48,718 bases of DNA from DASUXY01 sp036377675 (GTDB lineage: Bacteria > Bacillota > Bacilli > Bacillales > Amphibacillaceae): the NCBI GenBank assembly GCA_036377675.1, contig DASUXY010000036.1, positions 1-48,718 on the forward strand, written 5' to 3'. Positions 9,201 through 18,130 of the stretch are shown here, piece after piece; position 1 is the first letter of the stretch; every line of letters starts with the position of its first letter. The notes below the pieces were generated by a model, which was not told where the DNA came from, did not search any database, and was given only the letters and a program-made list of their open reading frames with translations. Position numbers and translations under genes: made by a program.

Positions 9201-10193
9201 TTGAAAATTTATCCGTACATGACGTTCCTGTTTATATTGCTTCTCACCGTACTTACTGCCTGTAGTACAACCGACAGTGAAAAAACATCAATTAAATTGG
9301 CAGAGGTTACTCGATCACTTTTTTATGCTCCGCAATATGTCGCCTTGGAGAAAGGATTTTTTGAAGAGGAAGGGTTAGAAGTCGACTTACAAACGACATG
9401 GGGTGGAGATAAAACGATGACTGCCCTTTTGTCAGACAGTGTTGATATCGCACTCGTTGGAGCAGAAACATCAATGTATGTATACGCCCAACAATCAAAA
9501 GACTTTGCGATTAACTTTGCCCAACTTACCCAAACGGATGGTACATTTTTAGTTGCTAAGGAGCCTCAACCAACTTTCGTCTGGGACGATGTAAAAGGAA
9601 GCTCTTTCCTTGGCCAGCGTACAGGCGGCATGCCGCAAATGGTTGGAGAATACGTGTTAAAAAAATATAACATTAACCCACATAAAGATTTGAAGTTAGA
9701 GCAAAATATCGATTTTGGTAACATTCCGGGTGCTTTTGCTTCTGGCGATTCAGATTATGTACAGCTGTTTGAACCGACAGCTAGTGTCTTTGAAAAAGAA
9801 GGTAAAGGCTATGTCATTGCATCCTTTGGGGAAGAATCTGGTCGTGTCCCCTATACTGTTTTCGTAACGAAACAAAGTTATTTAAACGAACATGAACACG
9901 TCATTCGTAGTTTCACGAAAGCTATTTATAAAGCACAACAATGGGTAGACAAAAATAGTGCTGAGCAAATTGCTGACGTCATTTCTCCATTTTTTGAAGA
10001 TGTTGAACATGATGTTTTAACGACATCAATTGAACGATATAAAAATCAGCAATCGTTCGCAACAGATCCAATTTTACGGGAAGACGAATGGAATCATCTG
10101 CAAGATATTATGGAAGAAGCTGGTGAACTTCCAGACGTTGCACCTTATGAAGATCTCGTCAATACAACGATTGCCGAGGACATCATGGACTGA
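9201..10193 (+). CDS. ytlA: ABC transporter substrate-binding lipoprotein (NMT1/THI5-like, YtlA type)
   Basis: A lipoprotein of 330 residues. The lipobox LTAC with Cys near residue 21 follows a hydrophobic signal peptide, so the protein should be anchored outside the membrane. The body is an NMT1/THI5-like solute-binding fold, as used in nitrate/taurine/thiamine-precursor importers; AEVTRSLFYAPQYVALEKGF is a typical start of that domain. A TTG start is used, with AAAGGATG just upstream. The next two genes encode the cognate ATPase and permease. No TPP riboswitch lies upstream, so a thiamine-precursor substrate is not supported by regulation and remains open. Confidence 0.88.
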   Translation: MKIYPYMTFLFILLLTVLTACSTTDSEKTSIKLAEVTRSLFYAPQYVALEKGFFEEEGLEVDLQTTWGGDKTMTALLSDSVDIALVGAETSMYVYAQQSKDFAINFAQLTQTDGTFLVAKEPQPTFVWDDVKGSSFLGQRTGGMPQMVGEYVLKKYNINPHKDLKLEQNIDFGNIPGAFASGDSDYVQLFEPTASVFEKEGKGYVIASFGEESGRVPYTVFVTKQSYLNEHEHVIRSFTKAIYKAQQWVDKNSAEQIADVISPFFEDVEHDVLTTSIERYKNQQSFATDPILREDEWNHLQDIMEEAGELPDVAPYEDLVNTTIAEDIMD

Positions 10194-10243
10194 AGTTCGT
10201 CAAAGGTGAATCAATAGACTGCTGTCGAAAGGAGGTAGTTTTG

Positions 10244-11047
10244 GTGGGATATTTACAATTAAAACACGTGTCTCATCATTATTTTTCGAGCAAAGGATTC
10301 ATAAAAGCACTAGAGAACACTTCCTTTTCAATCAAAGAAGGTGAATTTATTTCACTTTTAGGGCCGAGTGGCTGCGGCAAATCAACCATTCTTTCCATTG
10401 TTGCAGGTATTATTCAGCCAACAGGGGGGAAAGTTGTATTCAATGAACAACTCTGTGGAGATGTCAATGTAGAAATTGGCTACATGCTTCAAGAAGATTA
10501 TTTATTTCCTTGGAAAACGATTATGGATAACATTTTAATCGGTCCTAAAATTTATAGGCTAAATATGGAGGAGGCGAAAGAAAAAGCGTTACAAATGCTT
10601 AAGGAAGTCCAATTAAAGGATGTAGAAAACCTTTATCCTGATTCACTTTCCGGTGGAATGCGTCAACGAGTTGCCCTCGTACGAACATTAATTACAAACC
10701 CTAAAGTATTATTATTGGATGAACCTTTTTCGGCTTTAGATTATCAAACAAAGTTAACGTTAGAAGATTTAGTCTTTAATCTCTTACGGCAATACCGGAA
10801 AACGACTCTTTTAGTGACGCATGATATTGGCGAAGCGATTGCAATGAGCGATCGAATTTTCGTCATGAAAACAAATCCAGGTTCGATAAAAAAAACATTC
10901 AATGTACCGATAGAATTGAGGAATGAAACACCTTTTCTCGTCCGAAGACATCCTAAATTCCGAGTGCTTTTCGATCAAATTTGGAGCGAATTAAACAAAT
11001 ATAAAGCTACTCTCGAGCCGAGAAAATCAAAGGAAAAGAAAAGTTGA
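10244..11047 (+). CDS. ytlC: ABC transporter ATPase (YtlC type)
   Basis: Cytoplasmic ATP-binding subunit of the same importer, about 267 residues. Visible motifs are Walker A GPSGCGKST, the Q-loop in YMLQEDYLFPW, signature LSGGMRQR, Walker B LLLDEPFSALD and the switch histidine in LVTHD, so it should be active. AAAGGAGG at 10228-10234 serves either the TTG at 10241 or the GTG at 10244; I list the GTG for its better spacing. It closely follows the lipoprotein gene and precedes the permease gene in the same operon. Confidence 0.92.
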   Translation: MGYLQLKHVSHHYFSSKGFIKALENTSFSIKEGEFISLLGPSGCGKSTILSIVAGIIQPTGGKVVFNEQLCGDVNVEIGYMLQEDYLFPWKTIMDNILIGPKIYRLNMEEAKEKALQMLKEVQLKDVENLYPDSLSGGMRQRVALVRTLITNPKVLLLDEPFSALDYQTKLTLEDLVFNLLRQYRKTTLLVTHDIGEAIAMSDRIFVMKTNPGSIKKTFNVPIELRNETPFLVRRHPKFRVLFDQIWSELNKYKATLEPRKSKEKKS

Positions 11048-11086
11048 CGGTTCATCGATGCTGCTCGTTAAAGGAGTGAATTATGA

Positions 11087-11887
11087 ATGAAGCTTGATCA
11101 GCAACTGTTTGAAAACTACAAAAAAAACATAAAACGTGAACATAAAGTTATCCTCTTTTGGCAAATCATTATCCTCATCGGATTCTTCTCCATATGGGAA
11201 ACAGCTAGTCACTTATATTGGATTGACCCATTATTATTTAGTTCCCCATCTAAAATCATGTCGTTACTCCATGAAAGATTTGTAAACGGGACGATGATTG
11301 GTCATATCGTAGCTACACTGTTTGAAACCGTACTCGGATTTGTCATCGGGACAATTGCCGGCATCATTTTAGCGACATTCCTCTGGTTCTCACCCCGTTT
11401 GTCTAAAGTTATGGATCCATACCTCGTCATTTTAAATGCGATGCCTAAGGTAGCTTTAGGGCCGATTATCATCGTTGCCTTTGGCCCAGGATATATATCG
11501 ATTATAGCAATGGGAGCGATGATTTCGGTCATCATTACAACGCTTGTCGTTTATTCGTCTTTTAAAGAAGTCGACCCTAATTATGTAAAAGTGTTACAAA
11601 GTTTTGGGGCAACGAGATGGCAATGCTTCAAAGAGTCAATCTTCCCGGCGACATTACCGACAATGATTTCCACTTTAAAAGTCAATGTAGGTCTTTCATG
11701 GGTCGGTGTCATTGTCGGTGAATTTTTAGTTTCTAAACGAGGTTTAGGCTATTTAATTGTCTATGGATTTCAAGTATTTGATTTTACACTCGTCATGTCG
11801 AGTTTACTACTCATTGCTATTCTTGCAGCAATGATGTATAAAATTGTTGAATCCCTTGAAGGTTGGCTCATGAAACATACAAAATAA
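11087..11887 (+). CDS. ytlD: ABC transporter permease (YtlD type)
   Basis: Integral membrane subunit of 266 residues with about six hydrophobic segments. The EAA-like cytoplasmic loop (FGATRWQCFKESIFPATLP) that docks on the ATPase is clear. The ATG at 11087 has AAGGAG ten bases upstream; an ATG four bases earlier runs into a stop within five codons. It is the third gene of the importer operon and is followed by a 13-bp hairpin. The substrate is unknown; related systems take up taurine/sulfonate or pyrimidine compounds. Confidence 0.92.
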   Translation: MKLDQQLFENYKKNIKREHKVILFWQIIILIGFFSIWETASHLYWIDPLLFSSPSKIMSLLHERFVNGTMIGHIVATLFETVLGFVIGTIAGIILATFLWFSPRLSKVMDPYLVILNAMPKVALGPIIIVAFGPGYISIIAMGAMISVIITTLVVYSSFKEVDPNYVKVLQSFGATRWQCFKESIFPATLPTMISTLKVNVGLSWVGVIVGEFLVSKRGLGYLIVYGFQVFDFTLVMSSLLLIAILAAMMYKIVESLEGWLMKHTK

Positions 11888-11897
11888 CCCCATTTTA

Positions 11898-11933
11898 ATT
11901 GCCAAGGTGTGCACAAGTGAACACCTTGGCAAT
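11898..11933 (+). terminator. Hairpin after the ytlACD-like operon
   Basis: Arms ATTGCCAAGGTGT (11898-11910) and ACACCTTGGCAAT (11921-11933) form a perfect 13-bp stem with a 10-base loop. The T tail is poor, so termination is inferred from position. Confidence 0.65.
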
Positions 11934-12007
11934 ACTGTTACAAACGTATGCTTACAAATGAATTCGTGCTCATCGTTCAGACTACTTCATGTAAAAAGCG
12001 CTTACAC

Positions 12008-12517
12008 TTAGTTTCTTTGTGAATTTAGCAATTGAGGAGGAATGGATCCATCCGTTCTCGCTTTTAAATATTGTAGGCAATGGGTTAAAACGTCATCTTT
12101 CATAATAAAACTATACAGCTCGTGATCCTTTACATTTGTAGGTATTTCCGATAATAACACAGGTCCATTCGTTTCAAAATACGTCGCTTGTTTTCGTAAC
12201 TCAGCAATTTCAGCAACATATACATTTTTAATAATGTTGCCCCCTTTGCCTTGTACATAATATTGCCCAATGTATGTTATCTTCCTAATGATTCCACCTG
12301 TTTCTTCGCGCACTTCCCGAATAGCAGCTTCTCTAGCCGTTTCTCCTTTTTCTACATTCCCACCGGGAAATTCAAGACCACGATCTTTATGTTCGGTTAA
12401 CAACCATTTGTTGTTATACATACAAATGACCCACACATGTTTCGGATGCTTTGAAAACGGATGATCTGCAAACGAAAGCTTAACTACATTATCATAATAA
12501 TCTCTAAACGTAAACAT
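12008..12517 (-). CDS. ytkD: Nudix hydrolase YtkD
   Basis: Nudix-family nucleoside triphosphate pyrophosphohydrolase. The Nudix box runs from GGNVEKGE through REVREETGG and contains all the catalytic glutamates. B. subtilis YtkD hydrolyses 8-oxo-dGTP and other nucleotides, a role in avoiding oxidative mutations. I start at the ATG at 12517 because the protein then opens MFTFRDYYDNVVKLSF, as in homologues. A GTG at 12577 would add 20 residues and cannot be excluded, since the site before 12517 (AAGG) is weak and distant. The protein then has 169 residues. Confidence 0.9.
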   Translation of the reverse strand: MFTFRDYYDNVVKLSFADHPFSKHPKHVWVICMYNNKWLLTEHKDRGLEFPGGNVEKGETAREAAIREVREETGGIIRKITYIGQYYVQGKGGNIIKNVYVAEIAELRKQATYFETNGPVLLSEIPTNVKDHELYSFIMKDDVLTHCLQYLKARTDGSIPPQLLNSQRN

Positions 12518-12687
12518 AACTTCATCTGCCTTTATTTTAATTAAATAATGTTTTCTATCGATAACTCCTTTCCTCACAATAATAGCAGATTATCACTCAT
12601 TTAAAAGCTTTTTAAAAATGATTACATACGTAAGGAAAAGGAATAAGACCATTGAACCAGCTTATTCTAAAGCTTTTACAACAGCCT

Positions 12688-13008
12688 TTACAACGGACGA
12701 TGTTCTAAAACACCGATATCTTTTATATGTTTTTTCGTTTGATCATCACCTAATTCGTAAATCATTTGCAAAGCTTCTGTCATTTGCTCATCATAATCAT
12801 CATTCGGTCGGTCATGGTGATAGGCTAAAATAGGAATATGTGCCCGAAAAAAGGATTCGATATTTGCTCGGTCCATCTGATCCATTTTAGCCCTTAATAA
12901 ACGAACTTCATCAGCGTTAGCGTAAATGGTGAAAACATTCGTATTTTCAAAATTCGTTTGTGTAATTTGCTGCGCTCCTAAGTTGACGTAATATTTTTTT
13001 CGCTCCAT
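12688..13008 (-). CDS. Small conserved protein of unknown function
   Basis: An acidic soluble protein of 106 residues without signal peptide or membrane segment. It has a long predicted helical stretch (EVRLLRAKMDQMDRANIESF) and the motif HIPILAYHHDRPNDDYDE. AGGAGG stands six bases before the second of two ATGs, which I take as the start. It lies between ytkD and menE, on their strand. I believe related proteins occur in other Bacilli, but I cannot assign a family or function. Confidence 0.7.
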   Translation of the reverse strand: MERKKYYVNLGAQQITQTNFENTNVFTIYANADEVRLLRAKMDQMDRANIESFFRAHIPILAYHHDRPNDDYDEQMTEALQMIYELGDDQTKKHIKDIGVLEHRPL

Positions 13009-13080
13009 CATACACCTCCTCTATTTAATGTGGCTTAACAAAGGAGGAACATGTATGAATTTAAATTTTCTATCTTTCAT

Positions 13081-14535
13081 TTACGATTTTAACCATTGCT
13101 CGAGTCGATGACGAACTAATTTATTGGAGGCGTTTCGTGGCAATTCATCGACAAAATAAATTTCAGTCGGTATTTTATATGAAGCCAAATGCTTTTTAGC
13201 ATACGTTTTTACTTCATCTTCTGAACAACCTTCTCCATGGGGAACGATAAAAGCAACAGGTACTTTGCCCCACGTGTCATCATGTTTACCGATGACTCCA
13301 ACTTCTTGAATACCATCCATATTCGATAATACATTTTCTATTTCAGACGGATAAATGTTTTCACCACCAGATATAATTAAATCTTTCCGACGATCCACAA
13401 CGTATAAAAATCCCTCTTCATCAACATACCCTAAATCTCCAGTCTTCAGCCAACCATGTTGAAAGACTTCCTCGTTAGCACGTTCATTTGCAAAATAACC
13501 GTTAGATACCATCGGTCCTTTAACATAAATTTCTCCAACGCCTGTACAATCCTTTTCGTGAATCTGTAATTGAGCGGGAAATAACGGTTTACCCGATGAA
13601 CCGATTTTTTGTAAGGCATCTTGTGGACGAAGGGTTACAATTTGTGAAGATGTTTCGGTCATACCGTATGATTGAAAGACGGGAATGCCCTTTTCTTTTG
13701 CCTTTTCTAATAATGATTGAGGCGCTGGACCGCCACCGAGTAACATACATCGAAGAGACTTTGGATAACGTTCGTTGGCAAGTAATGTCATTAAACGTTG
13801 TAACATAACAGTGACGACGGAGACGATTGTAACCCCTTTATTCATCATTGCATCATGGATAATTTGCGCTTCGAACTTTTCAATGACATAAACAGGCATC
13901 CCGTAAATGATACTTCTCATTAATATAGAGAAACCACTAACATGAAAAAAAGGTAAGGGGGCAAGCCATTTATCATTTTGATCAAGCCCTAAATTAAGCA
14001 CTGAACTAATCGCACTCCACCAATGATTTCCATATGTATGGACAACACCTTTTGGAAATCCTGTCGTCCCTGACGTATACATAATCGTAAACGGATCATC
14101 TAACGAAATTTCTTCTTGTAAATCGATTTGTTTTTCTGAAAGCTGATGAACAGAAGAAAACGTTTTTACATGTACCGGTAGATCCATTTGTTTTACACCC
14201 GTTTCCAAACGGTCACTCGTAAGGACTAAATATACTTCTGCATCTTTCAGTTGATACGTTAGTTCTTCTTCTGTTAAACGTGTATTTAACATGACACAGA
14301 CAGCCCGAAGATAACTTAACGCATGAATCGCAATGGCCATAGGTAATTCATTTGTAGATAAAATGCCGACATGTGTTCCTTCAGTTACGCCTAGTTGTGC
14401 AAGCTTTCGAGCATAACGTTCGCTCGCTTCTTTTAATTGCAAAAACGTCATCGAGTTTTGATCTGTTTCAATCGCTCGTTCATGTGGAGCTAAGTGAGCT
14501 TGTTTTGTAAGCCAATGTGGTATACGTTCTGCCAT
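13081..14535 (-). CDS. menE: o-Succinylbenzoate-CoA ligase
   Basis: Adenylate-forming enzyme of menaquinone synthesis that activates o-succinylbenzoate with ATP and CoA. Of its 484 residues, the AMP-binding motif TIMYTSGTTGFPKGVVH is near 150-170, followed by SYGMTETSS, the hinge TGDLGYVDEEGFLYVVDRRKD, and the catalytic lysine region SNKLVRH at the C-terminus. AAAGGTAGG precedes the ATG. It is last in the leftward men cluster, 180 bases after menB, with two hairpins in that gap. In many Bacillus men operons menC follows; it does not here. Confidence 0.94.
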   Translation of the reverse strand: MAERIPHWLTKQAHLAPHERAIETDQNSMTFLQLKEASERYARKLAQLGVTEGTHVGILSTNELPMAIAIHALSYLRAVCVMLNTRLTEEELTYQLKDAEVYLVLTSDRLETGVKQMDLPVHVKTFSSVHQLSEKQIDLQEEISLDDPFTIMYTSGTTGFPKGVVHTYGNHWWSAISSVLNLGLDQNDKWLAPLPFFHVSGFSILMRSIIYGMPVYVIEKFEAQIIHDAMMNKGVTIVSVVTVMLQRLMTLLANERYPKSLRCMLLGGGPAPQSLLEKAKEKGIPVFQSYGMTETSSQIVTLRPQDALQKIGSSGKPLFPAQLQIHEKDCTGVGEIYVKGPMVSNGYFANERANEEVFQHGWLKTGDLGYVDEEGFLYVVDRRKDLIISGGENIYPSEIENVLSNMDGIQEVGVIGKHDDTWGKVPVAFIVPHGEGCSEDEVKTYAKKHLASYKIPTEIYFVDELPRNASNKLVRHRLEQWLKS

Positions 14536-14575
14536 TCATAAAACCTACCTTTATTTTATTGATTCAAACGAATGA

Positions 14576-14607
14576 AAAACCTTTGCTACATCTTTAGCAA
14601 AGGTTTT
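14576..14607 (-). terminator. Intrinsic terminator between menB and menE
   Basis: Arms of 12 bp (AAAACCTTTGCT at 14576-14587 and AGCAAAGGTTTT at 14596-14607) with an 8-base loop. In the men direction the second arm runs into TTTTTC. As it lies before menE it would cut menE expression unless read-through or a separate promoter exists. Confidence 0.7.
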
Positions 14608-14631
14608 GCAAATTCTATCCATTCATTAGAA

Positions 14632-14670
14632 CATAAGAAGTGACACCTTTACATTGTGTCACTCCTTATG
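14632..14670 (-). repeat. Second long hairpin in the menB-menE gap
   Basis: Arms at 14632-14646 and 14656-14670 (CATAAGAAGTGACAC against GTGTCACTCCTTATG) pair over 15 positions with one mismatch and a 9-base loop. There is no good T tract. It may be an mRNA stability or processing element. Confidence 0.6.
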
Positions 14671-14714
14671 CACATGCAAAATAAGATGCATAAAGTTGGG
14701 TTTCAACATCCAGC

Positions 14715-15533
14715 TTACGGAAAGCGTGGAAATTGATCAAAATCGGGATCTCTTTTTTCTTTAAACGCATCTCTTCCTTCTTTCGCTTCGTCTGTCGTAT
14801 AGTACAGTAACGTCGCATCACCACCCATTTGCTGAAGGCCTGCTAAACCGTCTGTATCCGCATTAAAGGACGCCTTCAAAAATCGAAGGGCAGTTGGTGA
14901 TTTTTCTAAAATTTCCTCACACCATTGAATCGTTTCTGCTTCAAGCTGTTCATATGGGACGACTTTATTAACCATGCCCATTTCGTATGCTTCTTCAGCA
15001 TTATATTGACGGCATAAGTACCAAATTTCACGTGCTCGCTTATGACCGACCATCCGTGCTAAATAACCTGCCCCGTAACCTGCATCAAAACTCCCGACTT
15101 TCGGGCCGGTTTGACCAAAAATAGCATTATCTGCAGCGATTGTTAAGTCACAAACGACATGTAAAACATGTCCTCCGCCAATCGCATATCCAGCGACCAT
15201 CGCAATGACAGGTTTCGGAATTGTACGAATTAAACGTTGCAAATCAAGAACATTTAAGCGTGGAACTTGATCCGAACCGACATATCCCCCATGTCCACGT
15301 ACGGTTTGATCTCCACCGGAACAAAATGCCTTCTCACCCATTCCTGTTAAAATAATAACCCCAATGGACGAGTCATCCCGTGCATCTGCAAATGCGTCTA
15401 TCATTTCATTTACAGTCAATGGTGTAAACGCGTTTCGCTTTTCAGGACGATTGATCGTTACTTTCGCAATTCCATTGTATTTTTCATAAATGATTTCTTC
15501 ATAATCTCTAGCTTTTTTCCATTGTACAGTCAT
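14715..15533 (-). CDS. menB: 1,4-Dihydroxy-2-naphthoyl-CoA synthase
   Basis: Crotonase-fold enzyme that closes the second ring of the naphthoquinone by a Dieckmann-type condensation of o-succinylbenzoyl-CoA. The 272 residues include the crotonase entry NRPEKRNAFTPLTV, the oxyanion-hole region FCSGGDQTVRG typical of MenB, and GYAIGGGHVLHVVCD. The C-terminus DPDFDQFPRFP is the usual MenB ending. GGAGG lies eight bases before the ATG. It is 42 bases downstream of menH in the same operon. Confidence 0.97.
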   Translation of the reverse strand: MTVQWKKARDYEEIIYEKYNGIAKVTINRPEKRNAFTPLTVNEMIDAFADARDDSSIGVIILTGMGEKAFCSGGDQTVRGHGGYVGSDQVPRLNVLDLQRLIRTIPKPVIAMVAGYAIGGGHVLHVVCDLTIAADNAIFGQTGPKVGSFDAGYGAGYLARMVGHKRAREIWYLCRQYNAEEAYEMGMVNKVVPYEQLEAETIQWCEEILEKSPTALRFLKASFNADTDGLAGLQQMGGDATLLYYTTDEAKEGRDAFKEKRDPDFDQFPRFP

Positions 15534-15575
15534 CCATACGTCCTCCTTATGTATGTAACAAGTATTTCAATCATT

Positions 15576-16388
15576 CTACATTTGTTCTTCTTGTTGTTCA
15601 ATAAACCTACTTACTAGTTTACCAAAAATCTTTGGTTGTTCCACATGAATCGCATGGCCTGCTCGTGGAACGATCTCTAAGGAACTTATTGGAAATCGTT
15701 TTTTCATCTGTTGATTGAAGTTAATAAACTTTGCATCATGTTCACCGACGATTAATAATACTGGCTTTTTAAAATGGGACAATTGTTCCCACCAACTCGG
15801 TTGCTTGCCCGTTCCCATATAGCGTAAAGAATTCGCTAAACCTGTTTTTGTTTGGCCAAGACGTTCTTTTCGAATCGCTTCTTGAACACTTTTCGGTAAC
15901 TTTTTTTGGGTCCGAAAAAGAGGTATGTCTTCCCAATAGTTAACGAACGATTTTACGCCTTCTCTCTCTATGCACTGAGCGAGTCGTTCATCATTCGTTA
16001 TTCGCTCTCGACGCTCTTTTTCTGTCGCTAAACCAGGTGATGAGCTTTCTAATATGAGTGATTTCACCATTTCTGGATAGGTTAACGCAAATGACAATGC
16101 TGTTCGTCCACCCATCGAGTAACCAACGAGATGGAAGCTCGATACATTCAAGTGTGTCAGTATTTGCTGAAGATCTTCACAACACGTTGCCATATTTCGT
16201 GGTGATTGAAGTTTCGTTTGTCCATGTCCCGGCAAGTCAATGACAATGAGCTGAAATGCGGATTTATATTCGGATACAAACGATGACCACGTCGCTGAGC
16301 TACTTGTAAATCCGTGTAGCAATACAACAGGAGGTCCTTCTCCATAAATCTCGTAAGAATAGACCCCATCATCCATTATAAATTCCAT
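15576..16388 (-). CDS. menH: SHCHC synthase (YtxM), alpha/beta hydrolase
   Basis: Alpha/beta hydrolase of 270 residues at the MenH position of the pathway (elimination of pyruvate from SEPHCHC). The nucleophile elbow GYSMGG, an acid in VGEHDAKF and the catalytic histidine in AGHAIHVE are present. The start overlaps the end of menD by 13 bases, with GAGGGT just upstream, so the two are translationally coupled. Family and position support the call; hydrolases of this fold are diverse, so the assignment rests partly on context. Confidence 0.9.
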   Translation of the reverse strand: MEFIMDDGVYSYEIYGEGPPVVLLHGFTSSSATWSSFVSEYKSAFQLIVIDLPGHGQTKLQSPRNMATCCEDLQQILTHLNVSSFHLVGYSMGGRTALSFALTYPEMVKSLILESSSPGLATEKERRERITNDERLAQCIEREGVKSFVNYWEDIPLFRTQKKLPKSVQEAIRKERLGQTKTGLANSLRYMGTGKQPSWWEQLSHFKKPVLLIVGEHDAKFINFNQQMKKRFPISSLEIVPRAGHAIHVEQPKIFGKLVSRFIEQQEEQM

Positions 16389-18130
16389 ATTGTACCCTCA
16401 TTTTTCAAAATTTCTTCGTTAATAGCATCCCAAATATCCCGGTGCCATTTTACGTTTTTAGTACGGTCCGTTTTCACTTCAATGACGGACAGTCCACGTT
16501 CACAATAGCTGTTTTCTAATGCTTTTTTAAAATCATCCTCTGTGATTACTTGACGGTATGTGCCCCCGTACATTTCGATTCCTTTTTGAAATTCAAGATG
16601 TAGAGGCGTGCCAAACAACACCTCGAAATACTTGTCATCTGATGATTGGGGTAGAAATGAAAAGATTCCTCCACCGTTGTTATTAATAAGCACAATGACT
16701 ATATCCAATTCATAATGTTTAGCTGCCAAAAGGCTATTGAAATCATGGTAGAATGAAAGATCCCCTATTAAAAGTGTCATCGGTTTTCCAGTAGCAGCTG
16801 CGCCAAGCGCGCTAGACGTGACTCCATCGATCCCATTCGCTCCTCGATTGGCTAACACCTTCAGTTTCTTCGAGGTACAGAGGAAAAATGTATCAATATC
16901 CCGAATAGCCATACTATTACCGACATATAAACCACTCCCATTCGGAATAACTTCAAGTAACCCTCGCGCTGCTTGACCTTCCGTGAGTTGATGGTTCGTT
17001 TCCATTTGCAAATGTTCCTTCGTCATTTCGTTCATCTGTTGCCACGTATGGAGCCATTTGGAATCACATTGAATGCCTGAAGATTGCTCGAGTAAATCAT
17101 GACAAAGATGAAGAGGATCGGCGTAAATAAACGACGTCGCATGCGCGGTCGGATCCCGATATCCTTCAGTTTGCTCAACGACAAACTGTAACGCTTGTTC
17201 ATGCGTTTGTACATAATGTAAATATGATTTAGATATAGGCATTGCCCCAAATCGAATAATGAAATCAGGTTGTAGCTTTTTCCGAATCGTTTCATTTCTC
17301 AAAAAAGCATCGTAGCTTTCAATGATGTTGTCTTTCGGATGATTTCCTGAACGAATTTGTGATAATGGATCAGCGATAATAGGCAACTCCCATGCTCGGG
17401 CAAGTTGTGTAATCGCTTCAGCAATGTTTATGTCCATGAGTGGTCCGCACACTAGTATACCACGTTTTTTTGAGTGAAGACTTTCAATGAGCTCGGTAAG
17501 CTGACTTTCATGGATTCGTTTCACTCCATCATAGGTGGGGTGATACGAAAAAGGCATCTCTTCCCCCCACACATTATCGAATGAAAAATTAGGAACGAGC
17601 GGTTCACGAAATGGAAAATTCAAATGAACAACTCCTGAATTCCCTTCTTTCGCAACATGGACTGCTCTCGCTGCTTTACTGCGAACATATTTAAGCATAT
17701 GAGGTGTCGCATCCGGTAAAGCCATTTCATGAAACCACTTCGCATATTCTCCATACATATTGATTTGTTCAATCGCTTGCGGTGCACCTACACCTCTCAG
17801 TTCATGCGGTCGATCCGCTGTTAAAACGAGCAGTGGTACCCTACTGTAATGAGCTTCAACGATCGCTGGATAATAATTAGCCGCTGCTGTTCCAGAAGTG
17901 CAGACGAGTGCAACAGGCTGTTGAGATTGCTTAGCTAGCCCTAACGCAAAAAAACCGGCGGACCGTTCATCTATAATGACCCATTCTTTTAAATTCTCAT
18001 GTTCACACACCGTCATCGCTAACGGTGTCGATCGTGAACCGGGAGAAATGACGACATCCGTTACACCGCTTTTTGCTAGTTCATCAATAAAATTTGCTGT
18101 ATATCTCGTAAGCCGTTCTGTATCGTTCAT
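16376..18130 (-). CDS. menD: SEPHCHC synthase
   Basis: Thiamine-diphosphate enzyme that joins isochorismate with 2-oxoglutarate. In its 584 residues the N-terminal DVVISPGSRSTPLA and DERSAGFFALGLAK (ThDP-activating glutamate region) and the C-terminal cofactor motif GDLSFYHDFNSLL through INNNGGGIFSFLP are all visible. Its ATG shares one base with the menF stop (TAATG), with GGAGG inside the menF 3' end. This implies coupled translation. Confidence 0.96.
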   Translation of the reverse strand: MNDTERLTRYTANFIDELAKSGVTDVVISPGSRSTPLAMTVCEHENLKEWVIIDERSAGFFALGLAKQSQQPVALVCTSGTAAANYYPAIVEAHYSRVPLLVLTADRPHELRGVGAPQAIEQINMYGEYAKWFHEMALPDATPHMLKYVRSKAARAVHVAKEGNSGVVHLNFPFREPLVPNFSFDNVWGEEMPFSYHPTYDGVKRIHESQLTELIESLHSKKRGILVCGPLMDINIAEAITQLARAWELPIIADPLSQIRSGNHPKDNIIESYDAFLRNETIRKKLQPDFIIRFGAMPISKSYLHYVQTHEQALQFVVEQTEGYRDPTAHATSFIYADPLHLCHDLLEQSSGIQCDSKWLHTWQQMNEMTKEHLQMETNHQLTEGQAARGLLEVIPNGSGLYVGNSMAIRDIDTFFLCTSKKLKVLANRGANGIDGVTSSALGAAATGKPMTLLIGDLSFYHDFNSLLAAKHYELDIVIVLINNNGGGIFSFLPQSSDDKYFEVLFGTPLHLEFQKGIEMYGGTYRQVITEDDFKKALENSYCERGLSVIEVKTDRTKNVKWHRDIWDAINEEILKNEGTIWNL

